Below, piece by piece: positions 23,478 to 31,697 of a DNA stretch of 34,751 bases; position 1 is the stretch's first letter, and every line of letters starts with the position of its first letter. The DNA is taken from positions 1-34,751 of the forward strand of contig CALJIQ010000214.1 of assembly GCA_937973995.1 (NCBI GenBank), given 5' to 3'. A program made the position numbers and the translations under genes. A model generated the notes under the pieces. It did no database searches. It was not told the origin of the DNA and saw only the letters and a list, made by a program, of their open reading frames with translations. This DNA comes from an uncultured Saprospiraceae bacterium (GTDB taxonomy: Bacteria > Bacteroidota > Bacteroidia > Chitinophagales > Saprospiraceae).

Positions 23478-23529
23478 ATTGTTTCATTGACCCATTGTTT
23501 CATTGACCCATTGTTAGTTCTCATTGTTC
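23478..23529. repeat. Direct/inverted CATTGTT word repeat, left arm
   Basis: TTGTTTCATTGACCCA is repeated twice in tandem here, followed by further CATTGTT words. The complementary words (AACAATGAAGCAATGG and variants) fill 23720-23790 on the far side of the family B element, so the two blocks form the outer arms of a ~310-bp palindrome. Confidence 0.75.
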
Positions 23530-23539
23530 TCTATAGCGT

Positions 23540-23580
23540 ATTCCCTGAAATGGACATCGATTCCATTTTAGGGAATTTTT
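23540..23580 (+). terminator. Terminator after the lipoprotein gene
   Basis: ATTCCCTGAAATGGA (23540-23554) and TCCATTTTAGGGAAT (23562-23576) form a 15-bp stem with one G-T pair, followed by five T residues. Confidence 0.85.
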
Positions 23581-23603
23581 AAGTCTTATCAAACAATAGA
23601 AAG

Positions 23604-23713
23604 TACTTTGACAGAAAGGAAGAAATCCCGTCCGATGGCTAACGCCGTAGGATGGGAAGGCTCATCGGACGGCGCAGCCATCCGACGAGTAAATCAACTG
23701 TTTTTATTCTGTC
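23604..23713. repeat. Family B dispersed palindrome, copy 2
   Basis: Shares CTTTGACA and ATCCCGT with copy 1. Outer stem GACAGAA (23610-23616) / TTCTGTC (23707-23713). Inside, CGTCCGATGGC, loop TAAC, GCCGTAGGATG, then CATCGGACGGC, loop GCA, GCCATCCGACG; the two hairpins are also mutually complementary. Relative to copy 1 the apical A-T pairs of both hairpins became G-C, which keeps the stems intact. Confidence 0.87.
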
Positions 23714-23719
23714 TAACTA

Positions 23720-23791
23720 CTAACAATAGATCAATGGAACAATAGAACAATGAAGCAATGGAACAATGAAGCAATGAAGCAATGAAGCAAT
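23720..23791. repeat. CAATGAAG word repeat, right arm
   Basis: Degenerate tandem repeat of AACAATGAAGCAATGG and CAATGAAG between the family B element and the glucosaminidase stop. It is the inverted partner of the words at 23478-23529. Confidence 0.8.
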
Positions 23792-23802
23792 GAATTTACC
23801 CC

Positions 23803-24603
23803 TCAATCATACTGATACAACCGCAACACCTCAATTATTTTAATCAACTTGTCAGCATATTTCTTATCCGTTGCATAGCCCGCCTTTTTTAGCCCGTGTG
23901 CCCACTTTTCGTAATTATTCCCATACTCCTTCAAGTGTTTATACCTAGATCCTCCTAACAAAATAGAATGCTCTCGGTAGCTTTGCCAAGGATTGTCAAA
24001 GACTCTAAACATATCGTAATAATCATCATCGTGGTAATTTCTGCAAGTACAACCTTTACACTTGGATCTGCATTTGATGCCAAAGTGATTATTAGATTCT
24101 TTAGACAATCGACTATCCCCTGCATTAGATTCTAATAAACCTTGGGCTAAGGTGATGCTAACGGGAATTTTGTAAATCGCTTTTTCTTCTCTAGCTGTTT
24201 TTAAATAAGTATCTATATAATTTTGGACGACCTGTTTCTTTTCTTGCACGATATGCAGAGGAATCCCTTTTCGTTCTGCGTAGTCAGGGCTTAGAATAAA
24301 TGTCAAGTTGTAAAAGCTTTGTGCTTTTGGAGTCGTAGAGGAAGTATTGGCAACTGTTTTGGTAGCATCCCAAGTCTCGAATAAAGCCGTCTGTTGAGCT
24401 TTAGGAGGAGGAGCTGCTAAGGCAATTGGTGCTTTTTCTTTGAATTGAAAAGATATTTTGACATCTTTGGCTAATAAGAGATGGACGAATACCAAACCGA
24501 TCAGCACTTCAAACCAATGCTGGTGTAGCCATTTATAATAGAAGGAGAGGGTATGCAGCTGAATGGAAATAGAAGGACGGTGTAGCGGTTCTGGTCGCTT
24601 CAT
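23803..24603 (-). CDS. Membrane-anchored glucosaminidase-domain cell-wall hydrolase
   Basis: A 266-aa protein with a short basic N-terminus, one membrane segment (~30-45, WFEVLIGLVFVHLLLA) and a flexible Ala/Pro/Thr linker. Residues ~118-266 are a GH73-type glucosaminidase domain: IPVSITLAQGLLESNAGDSRLS with the likely acid Glu158, NNHFGIKC, FRVFDNPWQSYREHSILL and HGLKKAGYATDKKYADKLI. It should cleave N-acetylglucosamine linkages in peptidoglycan from the periplasmic side. Unusually, a cysteine cluster (Cys178, 182, 185, 187) lies in the loop after the FGIKC motif and could hold a metal or disulfides. Confidence 0.9.
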   Translation of the reverse strand: MKRPEPLHRPSISIQLHTLSFYYKWLHQHWFEVLIGLVFVHLLLAKDVKISFQFKEKAPIALAAPPPKAQQTALFETWDATKTVANTSSTTPKAQSFYNLTFILSPDYAERKGIPLHIVQEKKQVVQNYIDTYLKTAREEKAIYKIPVSITLAQGLLESNAGDSRLSKESNNHFGIKCRSKCKGCTCRNYHDDDYYDMFRVFDNPWQSYREHSILLGGSRYKHLKEYGNNYEKWAHGLKKAGYATDKKYADKLIKIIEVLRLYQYD

Positions 24604-24779
24604 ATACTGTTAATTTTAAATTGTTTTAAGTTTTGTAAAAATAAAACAAAAAATTTAAAATTAAGACAATTTGTTTTAATTATATTAGACCTTTATCGGG
24701 AAAAGGCTAATGGCAAAAGGTCATTCATAACAATTCTTTTCGTATAATATGAATCTGGCAAAGCCAGTACTATTTATAT

Positions 24780-24852
24780 TTGACCTCGTTGGCTGTCACC
24801 AACTCGGTCAATAAGGTTCTTTTGAGACAGCGACAAGCTGTCTAGCAAGTAA
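24780..24852 (+). promoter_or_regulatory. Leader hairpins upstream of the DUF2007-like gene
   Basis: TTGACC (24780-24785) pairs with GGTCAA (24806-24811) and encloses GTTGG/CCAAC, giving a symmetric stem with small internal loops. AGACAGC/GCTGTCT follows near 24834-24852, and CTGGC/AAA/GCCAG lies just upstream. TATATTTG (24775-24782) fits the -7 consensus. The three small hairpins lie 80-150 bp before the start codon. The remaining part of the 24604-24930 gap shows nothing recognisable. Confidence 0.45.
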
Positions 24853-24930
24853 ATAAAAGCGTTCTGGGAAATTCTCTACACGAAGGCCGCAGAAAATAAT
24901 TTTTAAGGAAAAAATTAGACTTTTTAGTAC

Positions 24931-25137
24931 ATGGAACAAGATTGGGTAAAAGTTTTAACAACAACGGAGCTTTACAAAGCGAAAGTAGTAGAAGTTCTTT
25001 TAAAGGAACGGAATATAGCCTGTCATATATTAAACAAACAAGATTCTGCCTATGTTATGATAGGAGAAATTGAAATATATGTGCAACAAGTTGATCAGGA
25101 ACAGGTATTGGAGATTATTCAAGAAATAGATGACTAA
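24931..25137 (+). CDS. DUF2007-like small protein
   Basis: A 68-aa acidic cytoplasmic protein (MEQDWVKVLTTTELYKAKVVEVLLKE…). The pattern of an early strand, a helix ending 'LLKERNIACHILN', and a strand 'IEIYVQQVDQEQVLEIIQE' fits the DUF2007 family, a ferredoxin-like fold annotated as putative signal-transducing. Function unknown. It lies 58 bp upstream of msrA, probably in the same transcript. Confidence 0.75.
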   Translation: MEQDWVKVLTTTELYKAKVVEVLLKERNIACHILNKQDSAYVMIGEIEIYVQQVDQEQVLEIIQEIDD

Positions 25138-25195
25138 AAATCAGATTTGACTTGAGTAATTTGCTATTTCAAACCAATTATAATAAGAGAAGACC

Positions 25196-25744
25196 ATGTC
25201 AGACAAAAGATATGAAACCATTGTTTTAGGAGCAGGATGCTTTTGGTGTGTAGAAGCCGTCTTTCAAGAATTGGAGGGCGTCATCTCTGTCATCAGTGGA
25301 TATACGGGAGGGCAGCAACCCAATCCTACCTATAAAGAAGTTTGTTCGGGGACAACCGGACATAATGAAGTAGCTAAAGTGACCTTTGATCCAGCGATCA
25401 TTTCACTAGCGGATATCCTAAATGTTTTTTGGGCGACCCATGATCCTACTACCTTAAATAGGCAAGGATATGATGTGGGGACTCAATATAGGTCAGGGAT
25501 TTACTACACTTCGGATGACCAAAAGGAAATTGCCATGCAATCAAAAGCAGAAGTTGCGCCAAAGGCTTGGGATGGACCGATCGTAACGGAAATTTTGCCC
25601 TTAGGTGATTTTTACAACGCAGAGGATTACCATCAGAATTATTATTTATTAAATCCAAACTATGGGTACTGCCGAGCGATCATTTCGCCGAAGCTCAGTA
25701 AATTCAGAAAACAGTTTAAAGATCGTTTGAAAAAGAAAGTATGA
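25196..25744 (+). CDS. msrA: Peptide-methionine (S)-S-oxide reductase
   Basis: Reduces the S-epimer of methionine sulfoxide in proteins and free methionine using thioredoxin. 182 aa. Active-site [10 protein letters not shown] has the catalytic Cys15 with Cys18; the substrate pocket [18 protein letters not shown] and the YHQNYY block are typical. The stop overlaps the msrB start (ATGA, 25741-25744), so the two are translationally coupled. Confidence 0.97.
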   Translation: MSDKRYETIVLGAGCFWCVEAVFQELEGVISVISGYTGGQQPNPTYKEVCSGTTGHNEVAKVTFDPAIISLADILNVFWATHDPTTLNRQGYDVGTQYRSGIYYTSDDQKEIAMQSKAEVAPKAWDGPIVTEILPLGDFYNAEDYHQNYYLLNPNYGYCRAIISPKLSKFRKQFKDRLKKKV

Positions 25745-26106
25745 AAAAGTATAATGACCTAACACCAGAAGAAGCGTATGTCATCCTAAATAAGGGAACG
25801 GAGCGACCTTTCACTGGTGAGTATAATAACCACAAAGCTGCGGGTACTTATATTTGCCGCCAATGCGAAACCCCTTTGTATCAATCGGAAGACAAATTCG
25901 ACTCTGGTTGTGGTTGGCCTAGCTTTGATGATGAAATAGCAGGTGCGGTAAGGAGGGAAACAGATGCTGATGGAAGACGAACGGAAATCCTTTGTGCTAC
26001 CTGTGATGGACACTTAGGGCATGTCTTTATTGGCGAGCGATTAACTCCTAAAAATACTCGGCATTGTGTGAATTCCCTTTCTATGAAATTTATAGCTAAA
26101 GAGTAG
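25741..26106 (+). CDS. msrB: Peptide-methionine (R)-S-oxide reductase
   Basis: Complements MsrA by reducing the R-epimer. 121 aa, compact single domain. Zinc-site cysteines are CRQC (39/42) and CATC (85/88); catalytic Cys109 is in [13 protein letters not shown] and DGHLGHVF are family signatures. Start overlaps msrA by 4 bp. No signal peptide, so cytoplasmic. Confidence 0.97.
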   Translation: MKKYNDLTPEEAYVILNKGTERPFTGEYNNHKAAGTYICRQCETPLYQSEDKFDSGCGWPSFDDEIAGAVRRETDADGRRTEILCATCDGHLGHVFIGERLTPKNTRHCVNSLSMKFIAKE

Positions 26107-26143
26107 ATCTTTCTTCGATAAAGAAATTCGAAACTTCTTTGAT

Positions 26144-26242
26144 TTCCCGCAAAGTCTCGCAAAGGACTCGCAGAGTAACGCTAAGTAAATTCAAGTCTAG
26201 CTTTGCGGTACTTTGCGAAACCTTAGCGTTACTTAGCGGGAA
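26144..26242. repeat. CGCAAAG word-repeat palindrome after msrB
   Basis: TTCCCGCAAAGT (26144-26155) faces ACTTAGCGGGAA (26231-26242), and AGTAACGCTAAG (26174-26185) is perfectly complementary to CTTAGCGTTACT (26222-26233). Arms reuse the words CGCAAAG and CTTTGCG. The centre contains TTCAAGTCTAGCTTT. It may end msrAB transcription. Apart from this and the terminator at 26269, the 26107-26524 gap is AT-rich with nothing recognisable. Confidence 0.85.
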
Positions 26243-26261
26243 AAACTATGCTCACCATAAA

Positions 26262-26301
26262 GAAAAAAAAACGAAGCAGTATGGACTTTACTACTTCGTT
26301 T
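26262..26301 (-). terminator. Terminator, probably for nhaB
   Basis: AAACGAAGCAGTA (26269-26281) pairs with TACTACTTCGTTT (26289-26301), one mismatch, followed on the minus strand by a run of T residues. It is ~220 bp beyond the nhaB stop on that strand, which is far; it may also act for msrAB. Confidence 0.65.
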
Positions 26302-26524
26302 GAGTTATTGTTTCTTATTATTCTTTAGGGCTTTTTAATCAGAATAAATATAGGACAAAAAAATAAAAAGCTATTTGAATAGTACAGCAATGTAATTGTC
26401 TAGACAATATCGCTACACTTCTTTAAATATAAAATATTAGGGGAAGTTATTAATGTATTATAGGCTACAAAAGTACTAATCTTATTATAAAAAGTGCAAT
26501 ATATTGAATAGAATAAAGCAATTC

Positions 26525-28000
26525 TTATAAGAAATACAAAACCCCTAATAAACCTACCCCTCCAAGAACAATGGTATAAGGCAATGCCATCCAAACCATC
26601 TTTAAATAAGAAAGCCGAATCGCAGGTGCTAAGGCAGAGGTAAGTAAAAATAAAAAGGCAGCCTGCCCGTTAGGTGTCGCAACACTTGGCAGGTTGGTAC
26701 CTGTATTAATTGCAATAGCTAAATTCTCAAATTCTTCTCTTGAAATCCTGCCACTATCAAAAGCTGCTTTCACTTCATTAATATAAACGGTCGCAACGAA
26801 AACATTATCACTAATGGCAGATAAAAGACCATTCGCTACATAGAACATAGCAGGTTGTACGGCTTTATCCATTTCCAACACATAGTTGATAATGGGCGTA
26901 AAGAGATGTAAATCGTGAATCATTCCCACGATCACAAAGAAGACAGCTAATAAAGCAGTAAAGGGCAAAGCCTCTTCAAAAGCATGCCCAATTTTATGCT
27001 CAGAAATGATTCCAGTGAATGCTGTTTGTATCACAATAATTGCTAAACCAATCAGACCAACAGGTGCTAAGTGAAAAGCCAATGCAACGATTAGAAATAA
27101 AGCAGAGACTGCCTGTACCTTCAAAGCGTATTTCTGCTTATCGGTTCGTTTAGCGTCTTCTGCCTCTACGAAACCACAGATAATATCTCTTACTTGATCG
27201 GGTAATTTTGCGCCGAAGCTAAACCAGCCAGTTACCTCTAATAAGACCACAGTCATTAATCCTGCCACTAACACAGGCATGGTAATTGGTGCCATCGCAT
27301 AGAAGAAGTCCATGAAATTCCAACCTAGGCGTTCTCCAATCAGTAAATTTTGTGGCTCCCCAACAATGGTACAAACCCCACCAAGCGCAGTACCCACTGC
27401 ACCATGCATGACCAAACTGCGCAAAAAGCTTCTAAACTGCTCCAGCGTGTCACCACCCAGCTCTTTTCGGTCAGCCACTCCACTTTGATCATAATCCGTA
27501 TTACTTGAATGAACTTTGTGATAGACTTCGTAAAAACCAACGAAAACACTGATTAAAACAGCGGTAACAGTAAGGGCATCGAGAAAGGCACTCAAAAAGG
27601 CTGCTATAAAACAAAATAAGAGGGAAAGAACAACCTTCGATTCAATTTTGATAAATAGCCGTCCAAAGATAAACATTAACAATGGCTTCATAAAATAAAT
27701 ACCAGCCACCATAAAAACTAACAATAAAATAACCTCTAAATTACTTTCTATTTCGTGATACACCGTGTGAGGGGAGGTTAATCCTAAAAAAACAATTTCT
27801 AAAGCTATTAGGCCTCCTGCTTGTAAGGGATAGCATTTCAATGCCATCGCAAGCGTCAGAATGAATTCTCCAATGACAACCCAACCAGTAACAGTTGGTC
27901 CCAGCGTATATAAGAGTAAAGGGTTTATTAATAAAAAGCCCAATATCGTATATTTATACCAAGTAGGAGAATTTCCTAAAAAAGACTTAAATGCTTCCAT
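26525..28000 (-). CDS. nhaB: Na+/H+ antiporter NhaB
   Basis: A 491-aa inner-membrane antiporter of the NhaB family that exports Na+ in exchange for protons. About 12 hydrophobic segments; recognisable blocks are the N-terminal [24 protein letters not shown], the [27 protein letters not shown] segment, [20 protein letters not shown] and the C-terminal [13 protein letters not shown] … [25 protein letters not shown] half-site, typical of ion-transporter-superfamily inverted repeats. Slightly shorter than the enteric protein. Monocistronic. Confidence 0.94.
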   Translation of the reverse strand: MEAFKSFLGNSPTWYKYTILGFLLINPLLLYTLGPTVTGWVVIGEFILTLAMALKCYPLQAGGLIALEIVFLGLTSPHTVYHEIESNLEVILLLVFMVAGIYFMKPLLMFIFGRLFIKIESKVVLSLLFCFIAAFLSAFLDALTVTAVLISVFVGFYEVYHKVHSSNTDYDQSGVADRKELGGDTLEQFRSFLRSLVMHGAVGTALGGVCTIVGEPQNLLIGERLGWNFMDFFYAMAPITMPVLVAGLMTVVLLEVTGWFSFGAKLPDQVRDIICGFVEAEDAKRTDKQKYALKVQAVSALFLIVALAFHLAPVGLIGLAIIVIQTAFTGIISEHKIGHAFEEALPFTALLAVFFVIVGMIHDLHLFTPIINYVLEMDKAVQPAMFYVANGLLSAISDNVFVATVYINEVKAAFDSGRISREEFENLAIAINTGTNLPSVATPNGQAAFLFLLTSALAPAIRLSYLKMVWMALPYTIVLGGVGLLGVLYFL

Positions 28001-28102
28001 AAATTAAGAAAAATTCACAAAAGCACGCAAAATAAGAAAACTATACATAGATAACTCGGATTGTTTCGTTTTCTTTTAGTAAATTTTTTCTGAGAAAATA
28101 CT

Positions 28103-28253
28103 TAATTGACTAGGTCTTGTGGTTCTATGGTGTTTTGGTAGTATGGTTAAGTATTCAATATCAAAAATAGAGTTCAAAGCCAATAAAATTTTCAGAAAGG
28201 TGGGCTTTACCACAATACCATAAAACCAAAATATCACAACACCTAGTCAATTA
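28103..28253. repeat. Word-repeat palindrome upstream of the DUF1684 gene (family D-like)
   Basis: TAATTGACTAGGT (28103-28115) is perfectly complementary to ACCTAGTCAATTA (28241-28253). Inner arms TTGTGGTTCTATGG and CCATAAAACCAAAATATCACAA continue the stem imperfectly around a ~60-nt AT-rich centre. It covers most of the gap between nhaB and the DUF1684 gene, ending 16 bp before the ATG. Confidence 0.8.
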
Positions 28254-28269
28254 CGAAAATACTTAAAAT

Positions 28270-28893
28270 ATGAAGAAATTATTCTTAGGGTTTGGCTTAC
28301 CTGTTTTCTTTGCTTGTGCGATCTCTGGTCCTGCCAAAGAAACAACTAGCATAAACGAGGATCAAAAAAAAGCAATAGAAGCATATCAGCAGGGATTAAA
28401 TGATAAATATACAAATCCCATTACTTCTCCCTTGAAAGAAAAAGCCAGTGAATTTGAAGCTCATTCCTTTTTTCCAATTGATTTAAATTATCGAGTAGAA
28501 GCCACTTTTACCAAACTTGAAGATGAACCATTCTTTAATATAGAAACATCAGGTCCTAAGAATCCCGCTTATCGGAAATATGGTTATTTGGATTTCACCT
28601 TACAAGGAAAGCCCTATCAACTAGTTTTGCTCCAAAATCAAATGAATATGCGAAACCCTCTTTACAGAGATCATTTATTTCTAGCTTTCACAGACTTAAC
28701 CAGTGGCGTATCTACTTATGGAGGCGGTCGGTATATCGATATGAAAATTCCTACTTCTAATACCATGCTGCTAGATTTCAATATGAGTTATAATCCATAT
28801 TGTGCCTATACGACCGGCTATTCTTGTCCTGTTCCACCAGAAGAAAATTTTTTAGAAATTGCTATTGAGGCGGGGATAAAATTGGAGCAATGA
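28270..28893 (+). CDS. DUF1684 lipoprotein
   Basis: A 207-aa exported protein with a hydrophobic N-terminus ending FFACAIS, probably a lipoprotein with Cys16. The mature region carries the DUF1684 signature: LNYRVEATF, YGYLDFTLQGKPYQLVLLQ, the GGGRYIDMKIP turn, DFNMSYNPYCAYTTGYSCPVPPEENFLEIAIEAGIK. Family function unknown. Monocistronic; enclosed by palindromes on both sides. Confidence 0.87.
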   Translation: MKKLFLGFGLPVFFACAISGPAKETTSINEDQKKAIEAYQQGLNDKYTNPITSPLKEKASEFEAHSFFPIDLNYRVEATFTKLEDEPFFNIETSGPKNPAYRKYGYLDFTLQGKPYQLVLLQNQMNMRNPLYRDHLFLAFTDLTSGVSTYGGGRYIDMKIPTSNTMLLDFNMSYNPYCAYTTGYSCPVPPEENFLEIAIEAGIKLEQ

Positions 28894-28899
28894 TTTTTT

Positions 28900-28968
28900 G
28901 GCGTTATGGCGTTGTGGCGTTGTGGCATTACGGCTTTTTGGGCCATAAAACCACAATGCCATAACGCC
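28900..28968. repeat. Word-repeat palindrome between DUF1684 and rsmB-like genes (family D)
   Basis: GGCGTTATGGCGTTGTGG (28900-28917) pairs with CCACAATGCCATAACGCC (28951-28968), 18 bp with one wobble. The left arm repeats GGCGTTGT. The centre TTACGGCTTTTTGGGCCATAAAACC matches the centre of the element after gapA. The right arm ends on the first base of the methyltransferase stop codon. Confidence 0.88.
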
Positions 28969-30164
28969 TATATTTCTTTCTTAATCAACGCCATATAAAA
29001 TCCATCAAAGCCTGCTTGTGGGAGGAGTTGTTGTTCTTCCAATAACGTAAATGCCCCTTTCTGTTCTGCTAAGAAACTTTGAACTTGTTCTTGATTTTCA
29101 GAAGGTAGAATACTGCAGGTAGCATAGACCATTTGTCCATTGGGTTTGAGCATAGCAGAGTAGGTGGCTAAGATTTTTTTTTGTAGCGCTGTTACTCTTT
29201 CTAAGAAAGCGGCATCCAGTTTCCATTTAGCATCTGGATTTCTTTTTAAAACCCCTAAACCAGAACAAGGCACATCTATTAACAAACGGTCTGCTTTTCC
29301 TTTTAAGCGTTTGATTACTTTTTGATTGATGATAGGACGGGTTTCTATAATATCGACCCCTGCCCGTTTTGCTCTTCTTCGTAATTCTTTTAATTTCCAC
29401 TCATGGGTATCCAAAGCTAGTACTCTTCCTTTGTTTTTCATTAAGGCCGCTAAATGTAAGGTTTTACCACCAGCCCCTGCACAAGCATCAACGACCACCA
29501 TTCCGGGTGCTACCTGAAGGAAGGGGGCAATTAGTTGGGAACCTCCGTCTTGTACTTCAAAAAATCCTTGTTTAAAAGCGGCTTGTTGAAAAAGATTGGT
29601 TCTTTTAGATATAATGAGCGCATCTTCGCTGTACTTCTTGGAAGTAATTTCATTGGATTGTAGCAGCCGTTGTAGGTCGGTTCGGTTGGTTTTTAAGGTA
29701 TTCGTTCTTATGACTAAAGGAGCAGATTTATTGAGAGCGGATAGGGTAGGAGGCCATTGTTCTTTTAATGCTTTTTCTCCTAATTCATCCAGCCAATCGG
29801 GAATAGATTCTTTAATGGCTCGACGGTTTTTAAGGTTAGCATAGGCCGTTTGGATAGCGGTTGGTTGTAGAGGCTTAAATTCCTTCCAGTCAGGTAAGGT
29901 ATTGTTATTAATAATAAACCAAGTACCAATCATTTCCCACCAAGCCTGTGAAGTTTTAGGTCGTTTACCTCTAATTTCATACAGTAAGCGATACCAACGA
30001 ACGACATCATAGGTGGTCTCTGCAATAAATTTTCGGTCTCTTGAGCCCCAACGCTTATCCAGTTTTAGCGTTTTTTCTATCACCTTGTCCGCATATCTTT
30101 TTTCTTGAAAAATCTGCTGGAGTGCGGTCACCACAGCCCTTACTAAATTTGGATATAATTTCAT
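28968..30164 (-). CDS. RsmB/NOP2-Sun family RNA m5C methyltransferase
   Basis: A 398-aa SAM-dependent RNA cytosine-C5 methyltransferase. An N-terminal NusB-like RNA-binding region (~1-135) is followed by the catalytic Rossmann domain: SAM motif VVDACAGAGGKT (~224-235), LALDTHEWKLKELRRRA, motif IV DVPCSGLGVLKRNPD with Cys300, and motif VI YATCSILPSENQ with nucleophile Cys350. Target is probably 16S rRNA C967, but other C5 sites cannot be excluded. The frame runs to 30215; I start at MKLYPNLVRAV (30162-30164) because the extra residues would overlap the upstream fabH. The 7-bp gap to that gene suggests one transcript. Confidence 0.92.
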   Translation of the reverse strand: MKLYPNLVRAVVTALQQIFQEKRYADKVIEKTLKLDKRWGSRDRKFIAETTYDVVRWYRLLYEIRGKRPKTSQAWWEMIGTWFIINNNTLPDWKEFKPLQPTAIQTAYANLKNRRAIKESIPDWLDELGEKALKEQWPPTLSALNKSAPLVIRTNTLKTNRTDLQRLLQSNEITSKKYSEDALIISKRTNLFQQAAFKQGFFEVQDGGSQLIAPFLQVAPGMVVVDACAGAGGKTLHLAALMKNKGRVLALDTHEWKLKELRRRAKRAGVDIIETRPIINQKVIKRLKGKADRLLIDVPCSGLGVLKRNPDAKWKLDAAFLERVTALQKKILATYSAMLKPNGQMVYATCSILPSENQEQVQSFLAEQKGAFTLLEEQQLLPQAGFDGFYMALIKKEI

Positions 30165-30171
30165 ATATTTT

Positions 30172-31248
30172 TTACCAGCGCAATAAGGCACTACCCCAAG
30201 TAAACCCACTGCCAAAAGCGGCCAAACAAACCAAGTCTCCCTTTTTTACTTTTCCTTCATCTATGGCTTCACACAAGGCTATGGGGATAGAAGCAGCAGT
30301 AGTGTTACCGTACTTCATGATATTATTGTGCACCTGGTGATCTTCTAAGCCTAGTCGTCTTTGTACAAATTGGCTAATTCTTAAATTGGCTTGATGAGGG
30401 ATGAGCATATCAATATCGGAAGTTTTTAAGCCTACATCGTCCAATGCTTCGTTGATGACTTCCGGGAATTTGGTAACCGCTAATTTAAATACAAATTGCC
30501 CTTCCATTTGTGGATAAAGCTGTCTTTCATCCATCATTTTTTGGGTAGTGAAGATTTCACCAAATTCAATCTCTTTATCAAAGCCAAAATCCTCTTCTGT
30601 CCCTAAGCCCAATTTTTTGGCATGATATCCTCCGTGTGAGCCAGGACTAATGAAGGCCAATTTCTCTGCATAAGTGCCGTCAGAATGGAGTTTGGTGGTA
30701 AGTATCCCTTCCTCTTCATTTTCTGTTGGTTGTACCACCACCGCACCAGCACCATCCCCAAAAATCACCGTCACATTTCTACCAGGGGTACTATAATCCA
30801 ATCCCATGGAATGCATTTCTGATCCGACTAGCAGCACATTTTTATACATGCCCGTTCTAACAAACTGATCCGCAATGGATAAGCCATAAATAAATCCAGA
30901 ACATTGATTACGAATATCCAATGCGCCTATTTCGGTCTTAGTAATTCCTAATTCTCTTTGTAGTAGCACCCCACTGCCTGGGAAGTAATAATCTGGGCTT
31001 AAGGTAGCAAATATGATGAAGTCTATCTCATTTGGAGTAATTCCTGCTCGTTCAATCGCGATTCTAGCTGCAGCTGTGCCCATCGTAGCAGTTGTTTCAT
31101 CGTGTTTCTTTCCGTACCGCCTTTCTTTTATCCCAGTTCTTTCTTGTATCCACTCATCCGAAGTATCCATTAGCTTTGTTAGGTCATCATTGGTGGCTAT
31201 CTGCTCGGGTACATAATATCCAATACCTCCTATTTTTGAACGCAACAT
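30172..31248 (-). CDS. Beta-ketoacyl-ACP synthase III family protein (second, longer FabH)
   Basis: A 358-aa KAS III homologue with intact triad Cys116 (NQCSGF), His285 (PHQANLR) and Asn315 (GNTTAAS), plus TSDEWIQERTGIKERR and FGDGAGAVVV. It is ~30 residues longer than the fabH at 18930, mainly through an insertion at ~203-248 (PGSHGGYHAKKLGLGTEED… MMDERQLYPQMEGQ) facing the acyl pocket. This suggests a different primer acyl group or a non-FASII condensation. It is cotranscribed with the RsmB-like gene. A housekeeping FabH role is also possible. Confidence 0.9.
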   Translation of the reverse strand: MLRSKIGGIGYYVPEQIATNDDLTKLMDTSDEWIQERTGIKERRYGKKHDETTATMGTAAARIAIERAGITPNEIDFIIFATLSPDYYFPGSGVLLQRELGITKTEIGALDIRNQCSGFIYGLSIADQFVRTGMYKNVLLVGSEMHSMGLDYSTPGRNVTVIFGDGAGAVVVQPTENEEEGILTTKLHSDGTYAEKLAFISPGSHGGYHAKKLGLGTEEDFGFDKEIEFGEIFTTQKMMDERQLYPQMEGQFVFKLAVTKFPEVINEALDDVGLKTSDIDMLIPHQANLRISQFVQRRLGLEDHQVHNNIMKYGNTTAASIPIALCEAIDEGKVKKGDLVCLAAFGSGFTWGSALLRW

Positions 31249-31338
31249 ATCTCCTTGTTTAGTTGATTTTCAATAAAGATGGCAAAATCGTTAATTAGAT
31301 TTGTTTTTCAAAATATTATACATTTTTTCGTAATAAGA

Positions 31339-31456
31339 TAGGTGTTATGGCATTGTGGTGTTATGGCATTGTGGTGGAGCTAACTGTTGCGAAAATTTTA
31401 TCAATTTTCACCCCTATTTTGTTATTGATAAATCAACCATACAACCACAAAACCTA
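31339..31456. repeat. Word-repeat palindrome (family D-like) beside family A copy 3
   Basis: TAGGTGTTATGGCATTGTGG, with GTGTTATGGCATTGTGG repeated in tandem, faces CCATACAACCACAAAACCTA across an AT-rich centre. It ends where the family A element at 31456 begins, so two palindromes are juxtaposed, as at 7898-8160. Confidence 0.7.
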
Positions 31457-31596
31457 ATCAATTGAGTGTAAAACAATCTGGGGGCATCAAATTTATTCAT
31501 CAGCTCACTTTGGAGTGAGCAGATGAAACGATAACGTCTCATCTGATGACTCCAAAGTCATCTGATGAGTTGCTCTTTTGCCCCGTTCTGTTATAA
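31456..31596. repeat. Family A dispersed double-hairpin element, copy 3
   Basis: CAATTGAGTGTAAA (31459) as in copy 2. Hairpin 1 (31498-31525) CATCAGCTCACT/TTGG/AGTGAGCAGATG; spacer GAAACGATAACGTCT; hairpin 2 (31540-31567) CATCTGATGACT/CCAA/AGTCATCTGATG. The loops are complementary: ACTTTGGAGT in hairpin 1 is the exact reverse complement of ACTCCAAAGT in hairpin 2. An outer stem GGGGC/GCCCC and GAGT/ACTC words enclose both hairpins. Lies upstream of the second fabH-like gene, between two minus-strand genes. Confidence 0.9.
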
Positions 31597-31626
31597 CTCT
31601 AATCAATTACATTTCTTCAATAAATC

Positions 31627-31664
31627 AAAAAAAAACGGCTGTATCAGGAACAGATACAGCCGTT
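31627..31664 (-). terminator. Terminator of the OmpA/TSP3 gene
   Basis: AACGGCTGTATC (31634-31645) and GATACAGCCGTT (31653-31664) form a perfect 12-bp stem; nine T residues follow on the minus strand. About 35 bp beyond the stop codon. Confidence 0.96.
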
Positions 31665-31697
31665 AAGCCAAATTTATAATTGTATGAAACTTATTAT

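Noticed and set aside
23478-23791. CRISPR-like array from the regularly repeated CAATGAAG words
   Set aside because: Units are short, degenerate and contiguous without unique spacers, and no cas gene is present.
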